Assembly: GCA_015499995.1 (NCBI GenBank)
Contig: JADNRV010000164.1
Location: 1-64,000 of the forward strand
Source: Flammula alnicola
Taxonomy: Eukaryota > Basidiomycota > Agaricomycetes > Agaricales > Strophariaceae
DNA length: 64,000 nucleotides
Direction of reading: 5' to 3'
A program made the position numbers and the translations under genes. Below are positions 46,501 to 59,180 of this stretch, piece after piece; position 1 is the stretch's first letter; each line of letters begins with the position of its first letter. The notes under the pieces are model-generated. The model was not told the DNA's origin. It saw only the letters and a list, made by a program, of their open reading frames with translations, and did no database searches.

Positions 46501-47361
46501 TGTATGAAGTAGCGTTGGGATTGACATCGTTCAGTACGAGGCTTGGTGGAATGGTATTGTTATAAGAGACTCCGCATTGAGCCTGGATTGCGGTCCAATT
46601 TTGAACACTGTGTTATCGTAAGATTTCATATATATGCCATGGCAAGAAATAAAAGCTTACAAATTCGCGTCCCACCCGAATGGACTTGTCATTTGAATTT
46701 CCAAGGGCTGAAGGGTGCAAGCAGAGCAAAGCTCAGTATGCGGCAAATCGGTTATGGAGGTATCGGCGGTTGAAGTTGAATTCTGAAGAATAGATTTTTA
46801 GCACTCGTAAAGTATGCTCGTGAACGTAAACACACCTGGGCGATATTGAGACAGAATGTGGATCCCGACATCACACAGGACTTGAAGATTAGATTAGAAC
46901 GATACCAAATATCAAGGCGATTCAAAATACCAGATTAAAATGATACTGAAGCCAGCGAGCTCTGTAAACATTCTCATCAGTATATTCTTCATTCTGCACT
47001 AAGAGTTGTATACGCACGGAAAGGATGGGATGTAGCTTGTATCTCCCAGTATAAAAGGCCACCCCGAACAAGATGTATCGATGGTTTTGATTGCATTGGT
47101 AAGAGATGTATAACAAGTGGAAGTGCATAAAGACGACAGATCGGATGAGGTAAGGTTTGGTAGGGGAGACGTAGAGCCCGGAATTGTGAAAGCGATGGTA
47201 TCATTGCACTGCAGCGGGGTAGCTAGGGCGTTAGCGCAGTCTACGCTTGATGGAAGAGGATAGATGTCGGATGCATTGGCATATATCGCAAATGTGGCCT
47301 GCGTCTGTGCGCTCACAAGAGCGAACAGACATGTCACGAGAACGAGTGCGGTGAAGATCAT
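43572..47361 (-). CDS. Secreted multi-LysM chitin-binding protein
   Basis: The ATG at 47,361 starts a clear signal peptide (MIFTALVLVTCLFALVSAQ). A Cys-rich N-terminal region follows (LQCNDTIAF ... VQNWTAIQAQCGVSYNN), then about seven LysM modules split by introns. Module cores on the genome: GDTCLSIAQDHSLSYDQL (about 46,290), TDTCVEIYQAQNIGWTQLL (46,150), DTCPQIVQNFQITNETF (45,640), GDTCYEIEVVFNLQDNFF (45,000), SGDFCGKIDDQFGITLAQLL (44,500), SGDSCPAIESKFSITFAQF (44,070) and SGDFCFKIQTQFNITLAQFL (43,710). Ser/Thr/Pro linkers separate the later ones. The last exon ends YCVSGP, stop. LysM modules bind chitin oligomers; secreted fungal LysM proteins can mask chitin. One module junction (46,170) has a frame conflict I could not resolve by splicing. 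Confidence 0.85.
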
Positions 47362-47784
47362 GGATGGGGGGGGAAACGAGTGAACTTCAGCTCAAAAGTT
47401 TTGAGATAACCAGGACTCTACCGTTAAGAGCGTGGAACCACAAGGCTACGTGGCACGGGCTTCGATTGCCATATGCATGCCACTGTCAGGTAACGAACTG
47501 GGCGCTTGACTGAGCTCAGATATTCTTAGACCAACGCATGACCGACTTTCACTGGGGAAATGCGATTTCTGCGTCGCATTTTTGTTCCAAAATGAATGTT
47601 CTGTTGTAGCCACGGCGAAACAAAATAGCCGTAACAATCGGATTCGAGAAGTCGATTCCGATAGTGACATTAATCAATCACAGATACATCGTTGGCAGTA
47701 AGCCACTGCACACACCTTGCTCGAAGTCATGCGTGACGTGTCATTAATTCATTGAGGCCAGCACTATTTTGTTCTCCGGTGTTG

Positions 47785-47930
47785 AGTACAAGCACATACC
47801 GCGAGGACGTCTAAGTACCTAAGTATAGATGAGATTGCCTAGGGAGCACTCATTCCTTGGCTGAATCTGTAATTAGGCGCTCCCCTGGCAATGACATCCA
47901 TTCTACGTCCTCGCGGTATGCACTTGTACT
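47785..47930. repeat. 26-bp inverted repeat, 146 bp apart end to end
   Basis: The left arm 47,785-47,810 (AGTACAAGCACATACCGCGA...) pairs with the right arm 47,905-47,930 with one mismatch. The right arm runs into a second small hairpin, ACTTGTAC-T-GTACAAGT. It may be a tiny MITE, but no target duplication was identified. Confidence 0.75.
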
Positions 47931-48310
47931 GTACAAGTACAGTGTTGGCATGTACTGTGGATATCCACGGGTATGCCGACGCAGCCACGAAAATGTGTAC
48001 GACCATGTGTGGGGATGGGATAGTCCGATAAGGAAACGGCGTGGGGAGGCGCGACATCAGCCTGAAGCTTGAAGCTTGAGTGGTGTTTTTGACGGCCTGA
48101 GATGTTCCAACTTCCCAGTGTGGCATTGCCCATGCTATTTGCTGGTGGTGGTTGTGCGGCAGGCTCGGAATTTGAGTCTGTGTCCACAAGGTCGTCATCC
48201 ATTTCGGCGTTTTGGGCTTCTCAGCTTAGATCTAGAGCATTGGCAGAGAAGGAGCAGGCGACAGGCCTATCTACTCGAACCGCAGCGGCAACCCCGCCCC
48301 GCCCCGGGCA

Positions 48311-48997
48311 AGGACCCTGCTTTATGCTGTCAGATGTCCGATCCAAAATGGCCAAATTTTTGCACTTATGTACGGACGATTTTTTGTCAGTTCCGTCCGC
48401 ATAAGGATCGGACCCACCTTTTTGACCCCGTTTCCGTCAGCATAGCAGATGATACATACTGCAGGCCAAATTCCGTCCGCATAGGGGATCGAACATCTAT
48501 TTTAGGTAGAAACGTACGAAAAAAATTAAATTGAAAGAGAAATAAAATAAAACTAAGGTTCTACGTCTTCTCGGAATATCTGCCTCCGCTGTAGCAGGCG
48601 CGATCTCTGCCTCTCGTGCACCAGGGGATTTCTTCTGCTCCTTCTCCAGAAGCTCAACAACGAGCAACAAGCCTCGACGCGCTTGCGATATGCAATAACT
48701 TGTGGGAGAACGATGACTGTGGAGAACAATGCCTGTGGAGGTGATGATCAACTGTTACCAACAAAGAAATATTTTGTTGGTCGTGTTTAATACAAAGGAC
48801 CACCGACGACCATGCACAAATGTACGAATTTGGGATCGGACCTGCGTGCCGACCAGCCACTTCCGGACCCTGTTTGGATCGGACGTCCGGCCAAATTTTT
48901 CAGTTTCCGTCCGCATAAGGATCGAACATAGGCAGGATTTTGAGACCATTTCCGTCCGCATAAGGATCGGACATCTAACAGCATAAAGCAGGGTCCT
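48311..48997. mobile_element. MITE with 34-bp inverted repeats and 8-bp duplication
   Basis: The ends AGGACCCTGCTTTATGCTGT (48,311 on) and its reverse complement (to 48,997) match over 34 bp with one difference. CCCGGGCA is duplicated exactly at 48,303-48,310 and 48,998-49,005. The motif TTTCCGTCCGCATAAGGATC recurs at least five times in the subterminal parts. No ORF of note. The 8-bp duplication suggests hAT- or KDZ-type mobilisation. Confidence 0.94.
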
Positions 48998-49430
48998 CCC
49001 GGGCATCCCAAAGTTAGTACCTTGTCACGTGAGGTACCAAACTTCGAAGATGGAATCCCCCGGCCCGCCCATGCCCATTCAATATTCAATATTCAACGTT
49101 CAACGTTCAACATTGCCCATGATTGTGGGACGTGGATAAGTACCCACATGGATACCCACTAAAAGGTGGGGGTGGATGTACACAACCCACCCAGTACATG
49201 CCAACAATGCTTGTACATAATCCGGCAGAACGAGCCTCAATGACACGTCACATCGAACTTGAAAATTCCCTGTCAGAAGCAGAACTTCCAGCAAGGTATG
49301 GAACTTCCACGAGATGCTCTCATGATTGATTTAACGGCTAATAATAACTGCTAATAATAAAGGACCTCACCTTTCTTTCGTGAAATATGCGAAGTGAACT
49401 CAAGTGCACCGTCTCTATCATCTGCCCATC

Positions 49431-52400
49431 ATGCGATTATTTCCTCCCCATTCTGTACTGGCATTCCTGGTTTCCCTCGTCTTGCTCTCTTTATGCTTTG
49501 AAGTCTTCGCTATCAAACTTGTCGATGTTACACCATCTGTCGAGAGGTATCGATGGAACCTCGCAGTGGAATACAAACGAAAACGCGAACTTACGAAGCC
49601 AAGACCCATCTCTCCTCTTCCTCCCAAGATTCAAAATGGCTCTCGAGCTTCGGATTCCAAGACTACCTCGGCTTTCTCCCCAAATACTCATCGCAAACGA
49701 CAAGATCTGAATCTCTCGTGTAATAATGTTACCGTTACACCCCCTGGATTCGATGGTTCTTGTGGACCAGGACGCCCATGTCCGAACGGTGCTTGCTGGT
49801 ATGTCATATCACTTTCTTGACTCCAGCAGCTGGTTAACTCTGTTTCTTTAGTGGACCATCTGGGTTTTGCGGCTATAGTAAGATCGTCTACTTGTCCTTT
49901 TCACTTGACCACATTTCATAGTCCAGATTCCACTTTCTGCGGTGTCGGATGCTTGAGTAACTGTGATGCTCTTGCTGAATGTGGTCCGGATGCGGCGCCT
50001 GGAAATGAAAATTGCCCTTTGAACGTATGCTGCAGTCAATTTGGTTTTGTACGTATCGAATATAATTTCTGGACTCATAAATTTAAGCTATTCTTGTCAG
50101 TGCGGAACGACCGACGAATTCTGTGGTACAGGTTGTACAGGTCCACACTGTAGTCAACCGCAAATACCGTCTGGGGTCAACAGTGATGTAACTTCTCGAG
50201 TTATTGGCTATTACGAGGTATTTTGTCTGTTGCTCGATACACACTCCGACAACTAATCAGACTTCAGGGATGGTATGTCATGAATTAGCTTATTTTTTGG
50301 CTGACCCACATTTCTAAACTTGAATGTGTAGGGCATCGACCCGTGTATGTGACGCCTGGTAAGTCGATACACATCAACACTGGTATTGGACTCATTCTGG
50401 AGTGTATAGGTTCCCTCAAAATATACCCTCTTCTGGCTATACCCATCTTAATTATGCGTTTGCTTCTATCGATCCCGTGAGTTCTCGTGTCTAATATATA
50501 TCTTTGAAATAGATTGTGATCGCATTATAGAACACATTCCAAGTTGTACCGGCGTCAGCTGCAGATGTTCCACAGTATACTCAGTTTACCGGTCTTAAGC
50601 AGGCGAATCCGAATCTCAAAACCTATATCTCGGTCGGTGGTTGGGCATTTAACGATCCGCCTACCCAGCATGTCTTCAGCAATACCGCATCCAGCGCGGC
50701 AAATCAGCAAGCGTTTGCAAATTCATTAGTAAAGTAAGGACTCCATCAGTCACTCTGGTTATACCGTTCATCTAAACTATTAACCTAGTTTCATGATTCA
50801 GTATGGATTTGACGGTGTAGATATGTAGGTACTCTACATTCATAAACAAAGGTTAAATCTCATGATGTTTATAGCGATTGGGAATATCCGGGTTTGAATA
50901 TACTTTCCCAGATTTATCACTCGTGCTGAAGGTATATTTAGTTGCCTGCGAACGCGGAGGAGTGGACGCTGATATGCAAAATATGGTTCTTCTCTTTGAA
51001 ACTATGCGCAAAACTGTACGTCCTCCTGCACGTCAAATTGAATATATCCAACCCATTGATTATGTAGTTCGATTCTTCTGGCCATACTTTTGGACTCACA
51101 TTCACCGCACCGTCATCCTTCTGGTATCTCCAACACTTTGATCTCCTCGGCCTACTTTCCTACGCAGATTGGGTAAATCTGATGTCCTACGATCTTCATG
51201 GAGTATGGGACGCCAAGGATGTCTACATCGGGAGTATTGTACAAGCTCATACGAATCTCACCGAGATTGAGCAGTCGGTACAATTATTTCAACGAGTTGG
51301 AGTACCTCTCGAAAAAGTTGTCCTTGGTCTTGGATTCTACGGACGTACTTTCGAACTCAGTGATCCAAGTTGTACCGAGCCTGGTTGCCATTTTTCCGGC
51401 CCTGCGCCTGGAGGCCGTTAGTCTTCTTTCCGTTTATAATTTATTGTCCACAACTGATATCGTTCTAATATAGCTTGTACTGCTTCTGACGGTATACTCA
51501 GCTTCGCGGAGATTGAGCAAACCATCAGCCAGTCCAACAGCACTCCCGTATACGACACGACTGCACAGGTGAAATACCTGGTTTACGACGAGGTGAGTAG
51601 ATTTCCATCATTCAGTGGCAATTTTCATTGTTCGATCTTTAATTCTGAAACAGAACAATTGGGTGAGCTACGATGATGCTGTTACTTTCCAGGCGAAGGT
51701 TGATTGGGCGAAAGGAGCTGGACTCGGTTCGTTCTGTCTTTCCAAATGTTGTACAGCCATCTAACCATTGGATAGGTGGACTCATGGTATGGGCTGTCGA
51801 CCTAGACGATTTTAAGTGAGTCATAGTCACTTAAATACAGGCTCAGATAAAACACGAATCGCTTCAATGTGGTCTTTAGTTCTACTGTAAGTGCCTTTCT
51901 CTTAGAATGAAATTTGTCCTAATTGTGAATGATCAGGCCAACTCGGCGGTACTTGGCGTTTCAATCCAAGGTCAAGGATTTCACTCTATTCCATTGATCC
52001 GCACTAAATTCACCACAGATAATGAAATTCCGAGCGCACATGATTTGAACTCGAATGACGGTCAGAATTGCATGCAGGCTGCCTGTGGCGAGAATTGTCC
52101 GTCGGGATATGTGCAAATGACCGGTGCGTCGCAGACCCAGGCCTTACTTTGATCAATTAACTAAAGCACCATAGATGTAACTGATGGAGAGCTTGGTAAT
52201 TCCGATTATACTTCGTATAAAGTAGCTACTGATTGATGAACTGCCAGCCAACCCGACCAGCGGTACGTTGTGGATAGTTCTCACACATGATAACAAATTC
52301 ATCCTATGCACAGGCTGCGGAGGAAAATCCATTGGACAACCAGTTTGCTGTCCGGTTGAGTGAGTTACCTTCCGAAGATACCTTCGACCGTCTTGATTCT

Positions 52401-55400
52401 GATCATACTTCACTAGTGAGCAGCCAAAGAACTGCCAATGGCGAGGTACTGCTCCTACCTGCAACGGAGTTTGTCAACGTAATTCTTGTTTGGGCCTGCA
52501 TATTACTTTGTCGATGACATGTTATTTAACAGCGGGGGAAATCTCATTAGCAAGCGACTCCTGGGGAACTGGCCATAAGTGTAGCTCGGGACACAAAGAA
52601 TTTTGTTGCGAATCGGGACTGAGTGATTCCCAAATTGATGAGGCAACTGATTGCCAATGGTAGTTCAATCCGTTTCAAATTCTGATGTTATACTATCAAT
52701 GCTAATGTATCATGCAGGTGTAAGTTTATCTCGAGACTGTGTTCATCATTAATACTGACTTTAGCCTCCCGTTTTGTGTTTAACATAGATGGTGAGACTA
52801 CCCTTAGTCCGCCGGAAATATACTAATTACTGATCTACTTCCTAGGAACCCAATCCAAAAAGTAAGCTGAAAGCGCTCACCTTACCTTCTGCCGAGCACT
52901 TACATCTTGGTCTCGAAAAAGTTGCAATGACAATGTAAGTCAGATTCATACGAGTTGGATCGATTCCTACTTCTCATCATTGTTATTAGGTTTGCCCGGC
53001 TGGCACTTTCGTCAAAGATACAGACTGTCCGTAAGAAAATGATGATATTTCGGAACTTTATTGATCGAATTCATTTTTGTAGATTACGGAGACACCAGCA
53101 TTGCCCATGCATGTTGGATGCAAGAGAAAAGTTTGTGTTGGTATGTACAGTGGATTTTGACTGTGATGGAAACTTAAACTACCTCATTTCGCTCTCTAGT
53201 GCGCCACCCACAGGTGCATCAACTACGTCACCATTCGATCCGGTTCGTGGGTTTCTGGATTTGTATTTTGGCCACTTCTTATCTGCATTAATAACAGGCT
53301 GACCTATTCCCCAACCCTCCGAGCGATGGCGATTTGAGTTGGGATTTGCAAGACGATCCTATTGACTCGGATGCTCCAGATGGAGGTGATGCAGCCAATG
53401 ACAATTCCTTTGGATTGCTTGCACTAGATGTGTGTCTTGAGCCCACATATGTCCAAATGTCACTTAACACCATAACAGGGGCCGTCCAATCTTTTGTCAG
53501 ACGTTGGAATATCCTCTGATTGGGTGGTACTGGGCTGTAAGGACAATAGTGACAATTTACAGAAGGTAACTGCGTTCTGTAGCAAGCCGGAGGATGATCC
53601 CACATCAGGATGTTCTGCCGTTTTCGAATCCGGCGCCAAAAACACGTATGTCCCATTTCTCCCTTGTTGATTTAAAAAAATATATATCTCTCTATAAAGA
53701 ATCGTCAAAATGCCGCCAGGATGTGGAGGATCATTCGCCCGCTTAGCTCATCTTGAAATCAATACTGATCTCACCGTTCCTGGCGAGTATGCCAGTCGAA
53801 AACCTAATGCAAATCCTGTCTACGAAATGCATTTTGATTATAGCTTCCATCTGTTGTAAGTTCCTTAGTGCGATCTGCTTCTAATTACCTCTGACATTCA
53901 GTTTAGATCGGAAACGCGAAGCGCCGCAGATGGCACAGTTCTTCTTCGTGCCGATGCTACCACATTCCCTGGTTACTGGGCCGAAATTGACACGGCCGGT
54001 ACGCCCATAAGTATCCTTTAAATGGAAATTGCTGAATATATTTCAAGACCCAGGATCATCTGTAAGGCGAGATCTAGAAAAGCGATGGTTCGGAGCATTC
54101 GATGACTGGCTAAAGCGACTTACGAAAGTCCAATCTGATACGAGTGCCGACCTAGTGATGCAGGAGTCATTCTCTAGTGTCCTATTCTCGGCCAGTCAGC
54201 ACTGCGAAAGTGACGACGGAACCTTGACATTCGATGCAAGTATATCAATCACAGCTCAAGGACTAGCAAGGGCCCATCTAAATTATGGTAAATGTCAGGT
54301 TCTGTGTCATTCTCACGCCGACTCACATGTTTGTTTCTCAGGTTTCTACTTAGAAGGATCTCTTTTCCCGTTTAATGTTGACGCTGCCTATGTTTATGCC
54401 AATTCCGATGCTTCAGCGTCTCTAGGGTTTGAAGTTAGCGGTCGAGCGGCACTTCAATATGACACGGGGCGAGTACCGCTGATCCCGGAACTCGCATGGC
54501 CAGGAGTAAGTCTCGTGTTATTGCGGCCAATCACGCCCTAACGAACAGGCGTTATGATAGTTGAAATGGCCAGGAATCAGTAAGCTTTTTGTTCAGAAGA
54601 CTAGATGTATCTCTGTTAATGATAATTTATAGTAAAGGTGGGACCAACATTCAACATCTGTAAGCTTTCTTTGATCCTCTATCGAATATTACTAAAGTTA
54701 TTGCGGCGGATGCCATACAAGATGGACAAATTATTGGCCAATTGTCGTTATCCGGGACTTTTGGAGCCTCCGCGGTGTATACCTTCCCTCAAGGGTTAGT
54801 TTTATCTGTCAGAAATCAGGATCTTCATGGTTTCGATCCCATCTCTTATGCAGGCATGTTTCGTTGGGTCTTGTTGGCGGTGTACAGACGCCTGTCGATC
54901 AGGGCAGCTCGACTGTTGGGACTCAAGATTATGGTATGCTTGGTTATCTTTACTTGTAGCTTACTATTAGTCTAATCATCCATCTCATCAGGCTGGACTG
55001 TTCAACCTACAGTAGATGTTGAGCTTGGTGGATCTCTCAGGTATTTATTACTTACTGATCTGCATTGCGCTTATTGACTTTTCTCCACCAGCGTTCATGT
55101 TATACCCGAAGGCGCGGTGGTATTCACAATATTCCCTGGAACGCCTGCGTCCATAGGAGCACAAGGTACTCCTATGACTCTTTAATTTACCTTGTCTAAT
55201 CATCATGGGTGCAATAGCCACTGTTACAGTCGATGGAGCTATTACCATGTCTTTCACCTCAAATACTCAAGGAGTTGAGGCACATATTGGTGCTCAAGTT
55301 GACTTCCTCGCAGTAGGTTTCGACGAGAAAAGATACCCACTTCATCATTGCTGACTTGTTACTAGGGTGCTACCGGCCTAGGAAGTACAGTTGGTCCATA

Positions 55401-57586
55401 TAATTTCTACCATCAGGAGTTTACCTTATACGAGTTTGTTGATTCTCATCTTGCCATGGATTTAGCTGATCATGTACATATCCAGCCAAAGTCTTTCTTT
55501 CTCAGAGTCTACTCGCCGTTCCCTTCCCGCTGCTCACGATTCGGCGAGCGATGGATTGGCGCTTGGCCCTTCGTTTGGTATTACACAGTTTCACAAGGCG
55601 GAGAATAAATCCCGTTTCAGCGCTCGGGAAGGTAGCCTGGAACCTCGCGGTTTGTTCTCAGGACTTTTCAACTGCCCACAGCCGACAGAAGATACTGGCA
55701 CTAGTGGAAGCTGCGGCGACGCCCTTGCAGACAGCGTTCCTGATCCCGATCCCGATGATGGTGACAATGAATTAGAAGCCCGAAGCGAAATTCACACCGG
55801 TACGTCCTTTCGCCAGCAAACCGCGGACATCTCAGGTTTACGACGGGGATATACAGTCCAACTTGAACGACGGGTTAGCGTGAAAGGGTGCTCGTGAGTT
55901 GAATGATTTTTCTTTCCCCCCCCTCACTGTTGATCCGTCGCTGATTCGTCATTGTATCTAGAACATTGAAGATTAACCCACCTCGTAGTTTATTTTCCAA
56001 ACGATCTACTCTTGATACTTACCCCTTATTGCAGCATATACAAACACTATTGAAGATGGTATATGGGACCTGATAGAACTCGATGAGTATGCAAGATTTC
56101 ATTTCTTGGTTGGCTCCATAGCTCATTGCTTGGACATAGCTTGAGTACTACTGTAGCTGACTGGGGAGAGAGGCTTTCGGTAAGAAAAGTTGGTTATATT
56201 AGAAATGTCATCCAACCCGTATTCCCAGTATGCTGCTAAAACCACGAATCGAAACGATGATGGATATGCTAGGGAGCACGTTTATGAGGTGAGATATGGG
56301 TCCTTCTTTATGATGATGATCCCTCACTGATACTGGTTTACGTGAACAGATGCAGGTTAGCGAGTTGTATACGCAGAGAAATGCAGGGTACTAACGCCAT
56401 ATATTCACTTCAAGCTCTTGACTCAGTTTATGACCGTCAGTGCTCGAACTATGTTCGGTGTGTTTTATTGCTGATGTAAAAACTAGGATGTTGTCATCCC
56501 TAACGTCGATTTGCGTGGCATGACTGCGTGTAATTGGCTGAATACCTATGTCTTCAGTCCATTCGGAACGCAGGGCGTGATGCTTTCGAGCGCCTTGGCT
56601 GCTGTCCAGCCAACTGGAACTGATGAAATGCCAGGTAAATACATGCTTGATTGACATCAAGAGAGAAATTGTTAACTTGATGGATAAAGTCTTGATGGGG
56701 ATCGCCAATTCTGCGAAGTGCGTCGTTTGCGTTTAACAGCTTCATTGGAAGAGTTTGAACTGAGGGTAACGTCTTTTCAGAGAAGCAGTAAGTCAGTCAT
56801 AGCACTTGAAATCCGGAGACTTATCGATCCCTATATTTCTAGTTCATTGCCGGGCAAAAAGAATTTCGAACATTGGCGAACATGCAGGGAGCTTCCAAGG
56901 ACGCCTCCGCTATCTTATTCCTCCTTCGTGCGGCAGGTGTAGCGACTGACTACATGCAAGATAAAACGATTGAGCTTGAATTCAAGATCCGTGCGAATGC
57001 GGTAAGCCTCAGAACTTCTTAGAATCGTCTCATGAGTTCCATTATTCCAAATAGGTTCGCCAATTGTGGATTACTTTCATGGCCGAATATGAGGCTGTAT
57101 TCCCGCCTGCACAGCATTTCGATATTTCAACGGCGTACCGGTGTGTTTTGTAGCTTGCTTGTGCCCTCGATAATGTTGCTGACGATGTTACGGTAGGAAT
57201 TGGATTGTAAGTTCATGGCTAAATTTTGCATCAGTTAAATTACAATGCTGACATTATCTTCGGTTAATAGAACGGACTTCTCAGTAAGTAAAAAAGCACT
57301 GACCATATATTATTGATTCTGACGGTCTCCGTACAGCTGGATTTAATACCAGGGCTGCGACCTTCCTCGCAAACGCGCAGACGGCCTTGATCGGAAAAAT
57401 TCCGGCTGGACAGAATACAGTCACTGTTCATCTTCCTATTACAGTACGCCTATATCCGGACCAGTATCATGCTTTATCTTTATTAACTACCTTTCAAACC
57501 AGTGTCAATCATACAAAGACATGGATATAGACGCAGCTCAAATCAACGCGCTTTCCTACACTCAACTCAGCTGGACCTATTTCTAG
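49431..57586 (+). CDS. Secreted GH18 chitinase, killer-toxin-like (subgroup C type)
   Basis: Start ATG 49,431 with signal peptide (MRLFPPHSVLAFLVSLVLLS) and a Kex2-like RKR site. Two CBM18 chitin-binding modules follow: CGPGRPCPNGACCGPSGFCG (49,760-49,880, split by an intron) and CPLNVCCSQFGFCGTTDEFC (50,015-50,130). The GH18 barrel runs from VIGYYEGWAS (50,200) to LMVWAVDLDDF (51,815). Its catalytic motif DGVDIDWE is split by an intron at 50,829-50,870, so the acid Glu is present; NLMSYDLHG and LGLGFYGRTF also fit. A Cys-rich block (CQWRGTAPTCNGVC, HKFCC-like; 52,320-52,680) and a very long C-terminal region typical of subgroup C chitinases follow to TAG at 57,584-57,586. There are more than 20 short introns. 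It hydrolyses chitin outside the cell. Some C-terminal exon joins (about 56.6-57.0 kb) could not be fixed. Related chitinases resemble the chitin-binding subunit of yeast killer toxins; no toxin activity is implied. Confidence 0.88.
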
Positions 57587-58080
57587 CCTCTGGACACAGC
57601 CAAGTTACCTTGATTCATTCGAAGAATCAGTGCATCAGCAATCTCACACTTTACTTTTTCACCTTTTCACTTTTCACAAGATCACAAAGAGTGAAAAAGC
57701 GCAGAAAAGTCAAAGAAAAGTGAACCTTTTTTACTATTTTTTTTTTTCATCGAGAGACCCGAAAAGCACCCCGCTTTTTTGGAATACTAGCAACCGGCCT
57801 TTTTTTTGACTTGTTACTTTTTCCCCGCTTTTTTGACTTGTACAACCGCAAAAAAGCTATTTGTGAAACTACTGACGCACCTTAAAATATTCTTTACTAT
57901 TTCTGCAAATAAAGGGGCCAATTGAATATATACTTCATGTGTGTCTCTCGATGTCGCCACGAATGTCATTGGGCATTTCGCGATGGAGGTCTATAGATAG
58001 GTCAGCGGCATTTCCTGGCTCCGTTCAGTATAAGAAGGCTTCGACTCCAGATACGTCCTTAATCCCTTCCATTTGCCGCC
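57587..58080. other. Intergenic region after the chitinase
   Basis: Rich in AAAAG / CTTTT and poly-T runs, including near-inverted CTTTTCACTTTTC and GAAAAGTGAA blocks. No gene. Its right end presumably holds the promoter of the gene starting at 58,081. Confidence 0.5.
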
Positions 58081-58785
58081 ATGATCTCATACAACAAGTG
58101 GGAGACATCCCTTGCAGAACGCGTTGGTAAATTGAATATGTCGACCGCCAGCCGCATTTTCGAAGTAAGCGTACTCTCCAATACGCCCACAATTTTAACT
58201 TAGAGATGTGCTCTCTGAAGGTTGGAGCATCGCAGAAGCTCATCATCTTCGAGATTGGGTCTGTTGTAGGAAGCGACGAAATGCAAGATCTGATCAATGG
58301 AGCCGCCGAACCAGGCCAGTATGGAGTCATCTATGACGTTAAACCTGGTTTATGGGCTCTTTCAGAGGGCTCAGAAAGTGAAGAACCGCCTTTCAGCGCG
58401 ACGTGGGTTTCCGACGGACACATCGACTACGACGCACTGCCTCAAGTGCCTCTCGTCTCTCCCCTAAATCTCGATGGCGTCGAATGGAGGAAAGTACACG
58501 ATGACTTTTTCAACTCGACGGTGGGCTGCGTGCTTGCTCTTGAAATCGCGCAGGAGTTTGAAGAAGTGGGAATGGACAATGCCACAGGTGCATATGCCGA
58601 TTTAGGTGGTGTAGTACCCGGAGGATTTATTTGTGAGTTGCGTCCATTTTGTCCATGTAGAATTTAAATCTCATCGCCTCCCTCCATTCTCACTTACAGT
58701 TGGCCCACATGAAAGTGGTCATGAGGTCGATGTTCGTGTTCAAAACAATCAAGTTGTTCAAATCAAAGTATGCTGGGCCGAATAA
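58081..58785 (+). CDS. Small intracellular-type protein of unknown function, 193 aa
   Basis: Three exons join cleanly: 58,081-58,164, 58,221-58,632 and 58,700-58,785. The introns are GTAAGCG...CTGAAG and GTGAGTT...TTACAG. The product starts MISYNKWETSLAERVGKLN, is acidic, and has no signal peptide or membrane segment. Recognisable stretches are QKLIIFEIGSVVG, GQYGVIYDVKPGLWALSEG and a C-terminal GPHESGHEVDVRVQ tail. I recognise no family. The overall look (single globular domain, aromatic Gly-rich turns) recalls small partner or immunity-like proteins, but that is impression only. It lies 495 bp after the chitinase on the same strand. Confidence 0.75.
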
Positions 58786-59180
58786 ACGACTAGATTTCAA
58801 GTTGATCGATATGCGCTTCCTGTTCTTTCAACTTCCCGAATAAATGCAACAATTAGTACTAGATCTGTCGCCTATGGATCGTGTTATATGTCCTTCTTGG
58901 TCCCTATTCACTTTCACATCTTGACTTGGCGTACAAAATTTAAATGTGCAATGGAACTGTAGAAGGAAATCCCAAGGAAATCCATTATGTATTGCATGAC
59001 GAAGTTCAAGTGAATATTTCAAGCTCCGCCTGGACTAGTGATCCACTACAGTCTACAGCGCGTTCACAAACCTTCACCGCAACCTCTACTCTGCCGCTTT
59101 CTCTGGCTTCTGGGACCACTTGAAACAGGTGCTGCGTATCGAAACCTATAGAGCTCTTTTCTGTCGTTAAACACGCATTC

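Larger units (their letters stand above)
47362..49430. promoter_or_regulatory. Shared divergent region between LysM and chitinase genes
   Basis: About 2.07 kb separates the two start codons, which face away from each other. It contains an inverted repeat (47,785-47,930), a 687-bp MITE (48,311-48,997) and a run of ATTCAAT / CGTTCAA repeats near 49,078-49,112. No clear TATA box was picked out for either gene. Confidence 0.6.
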
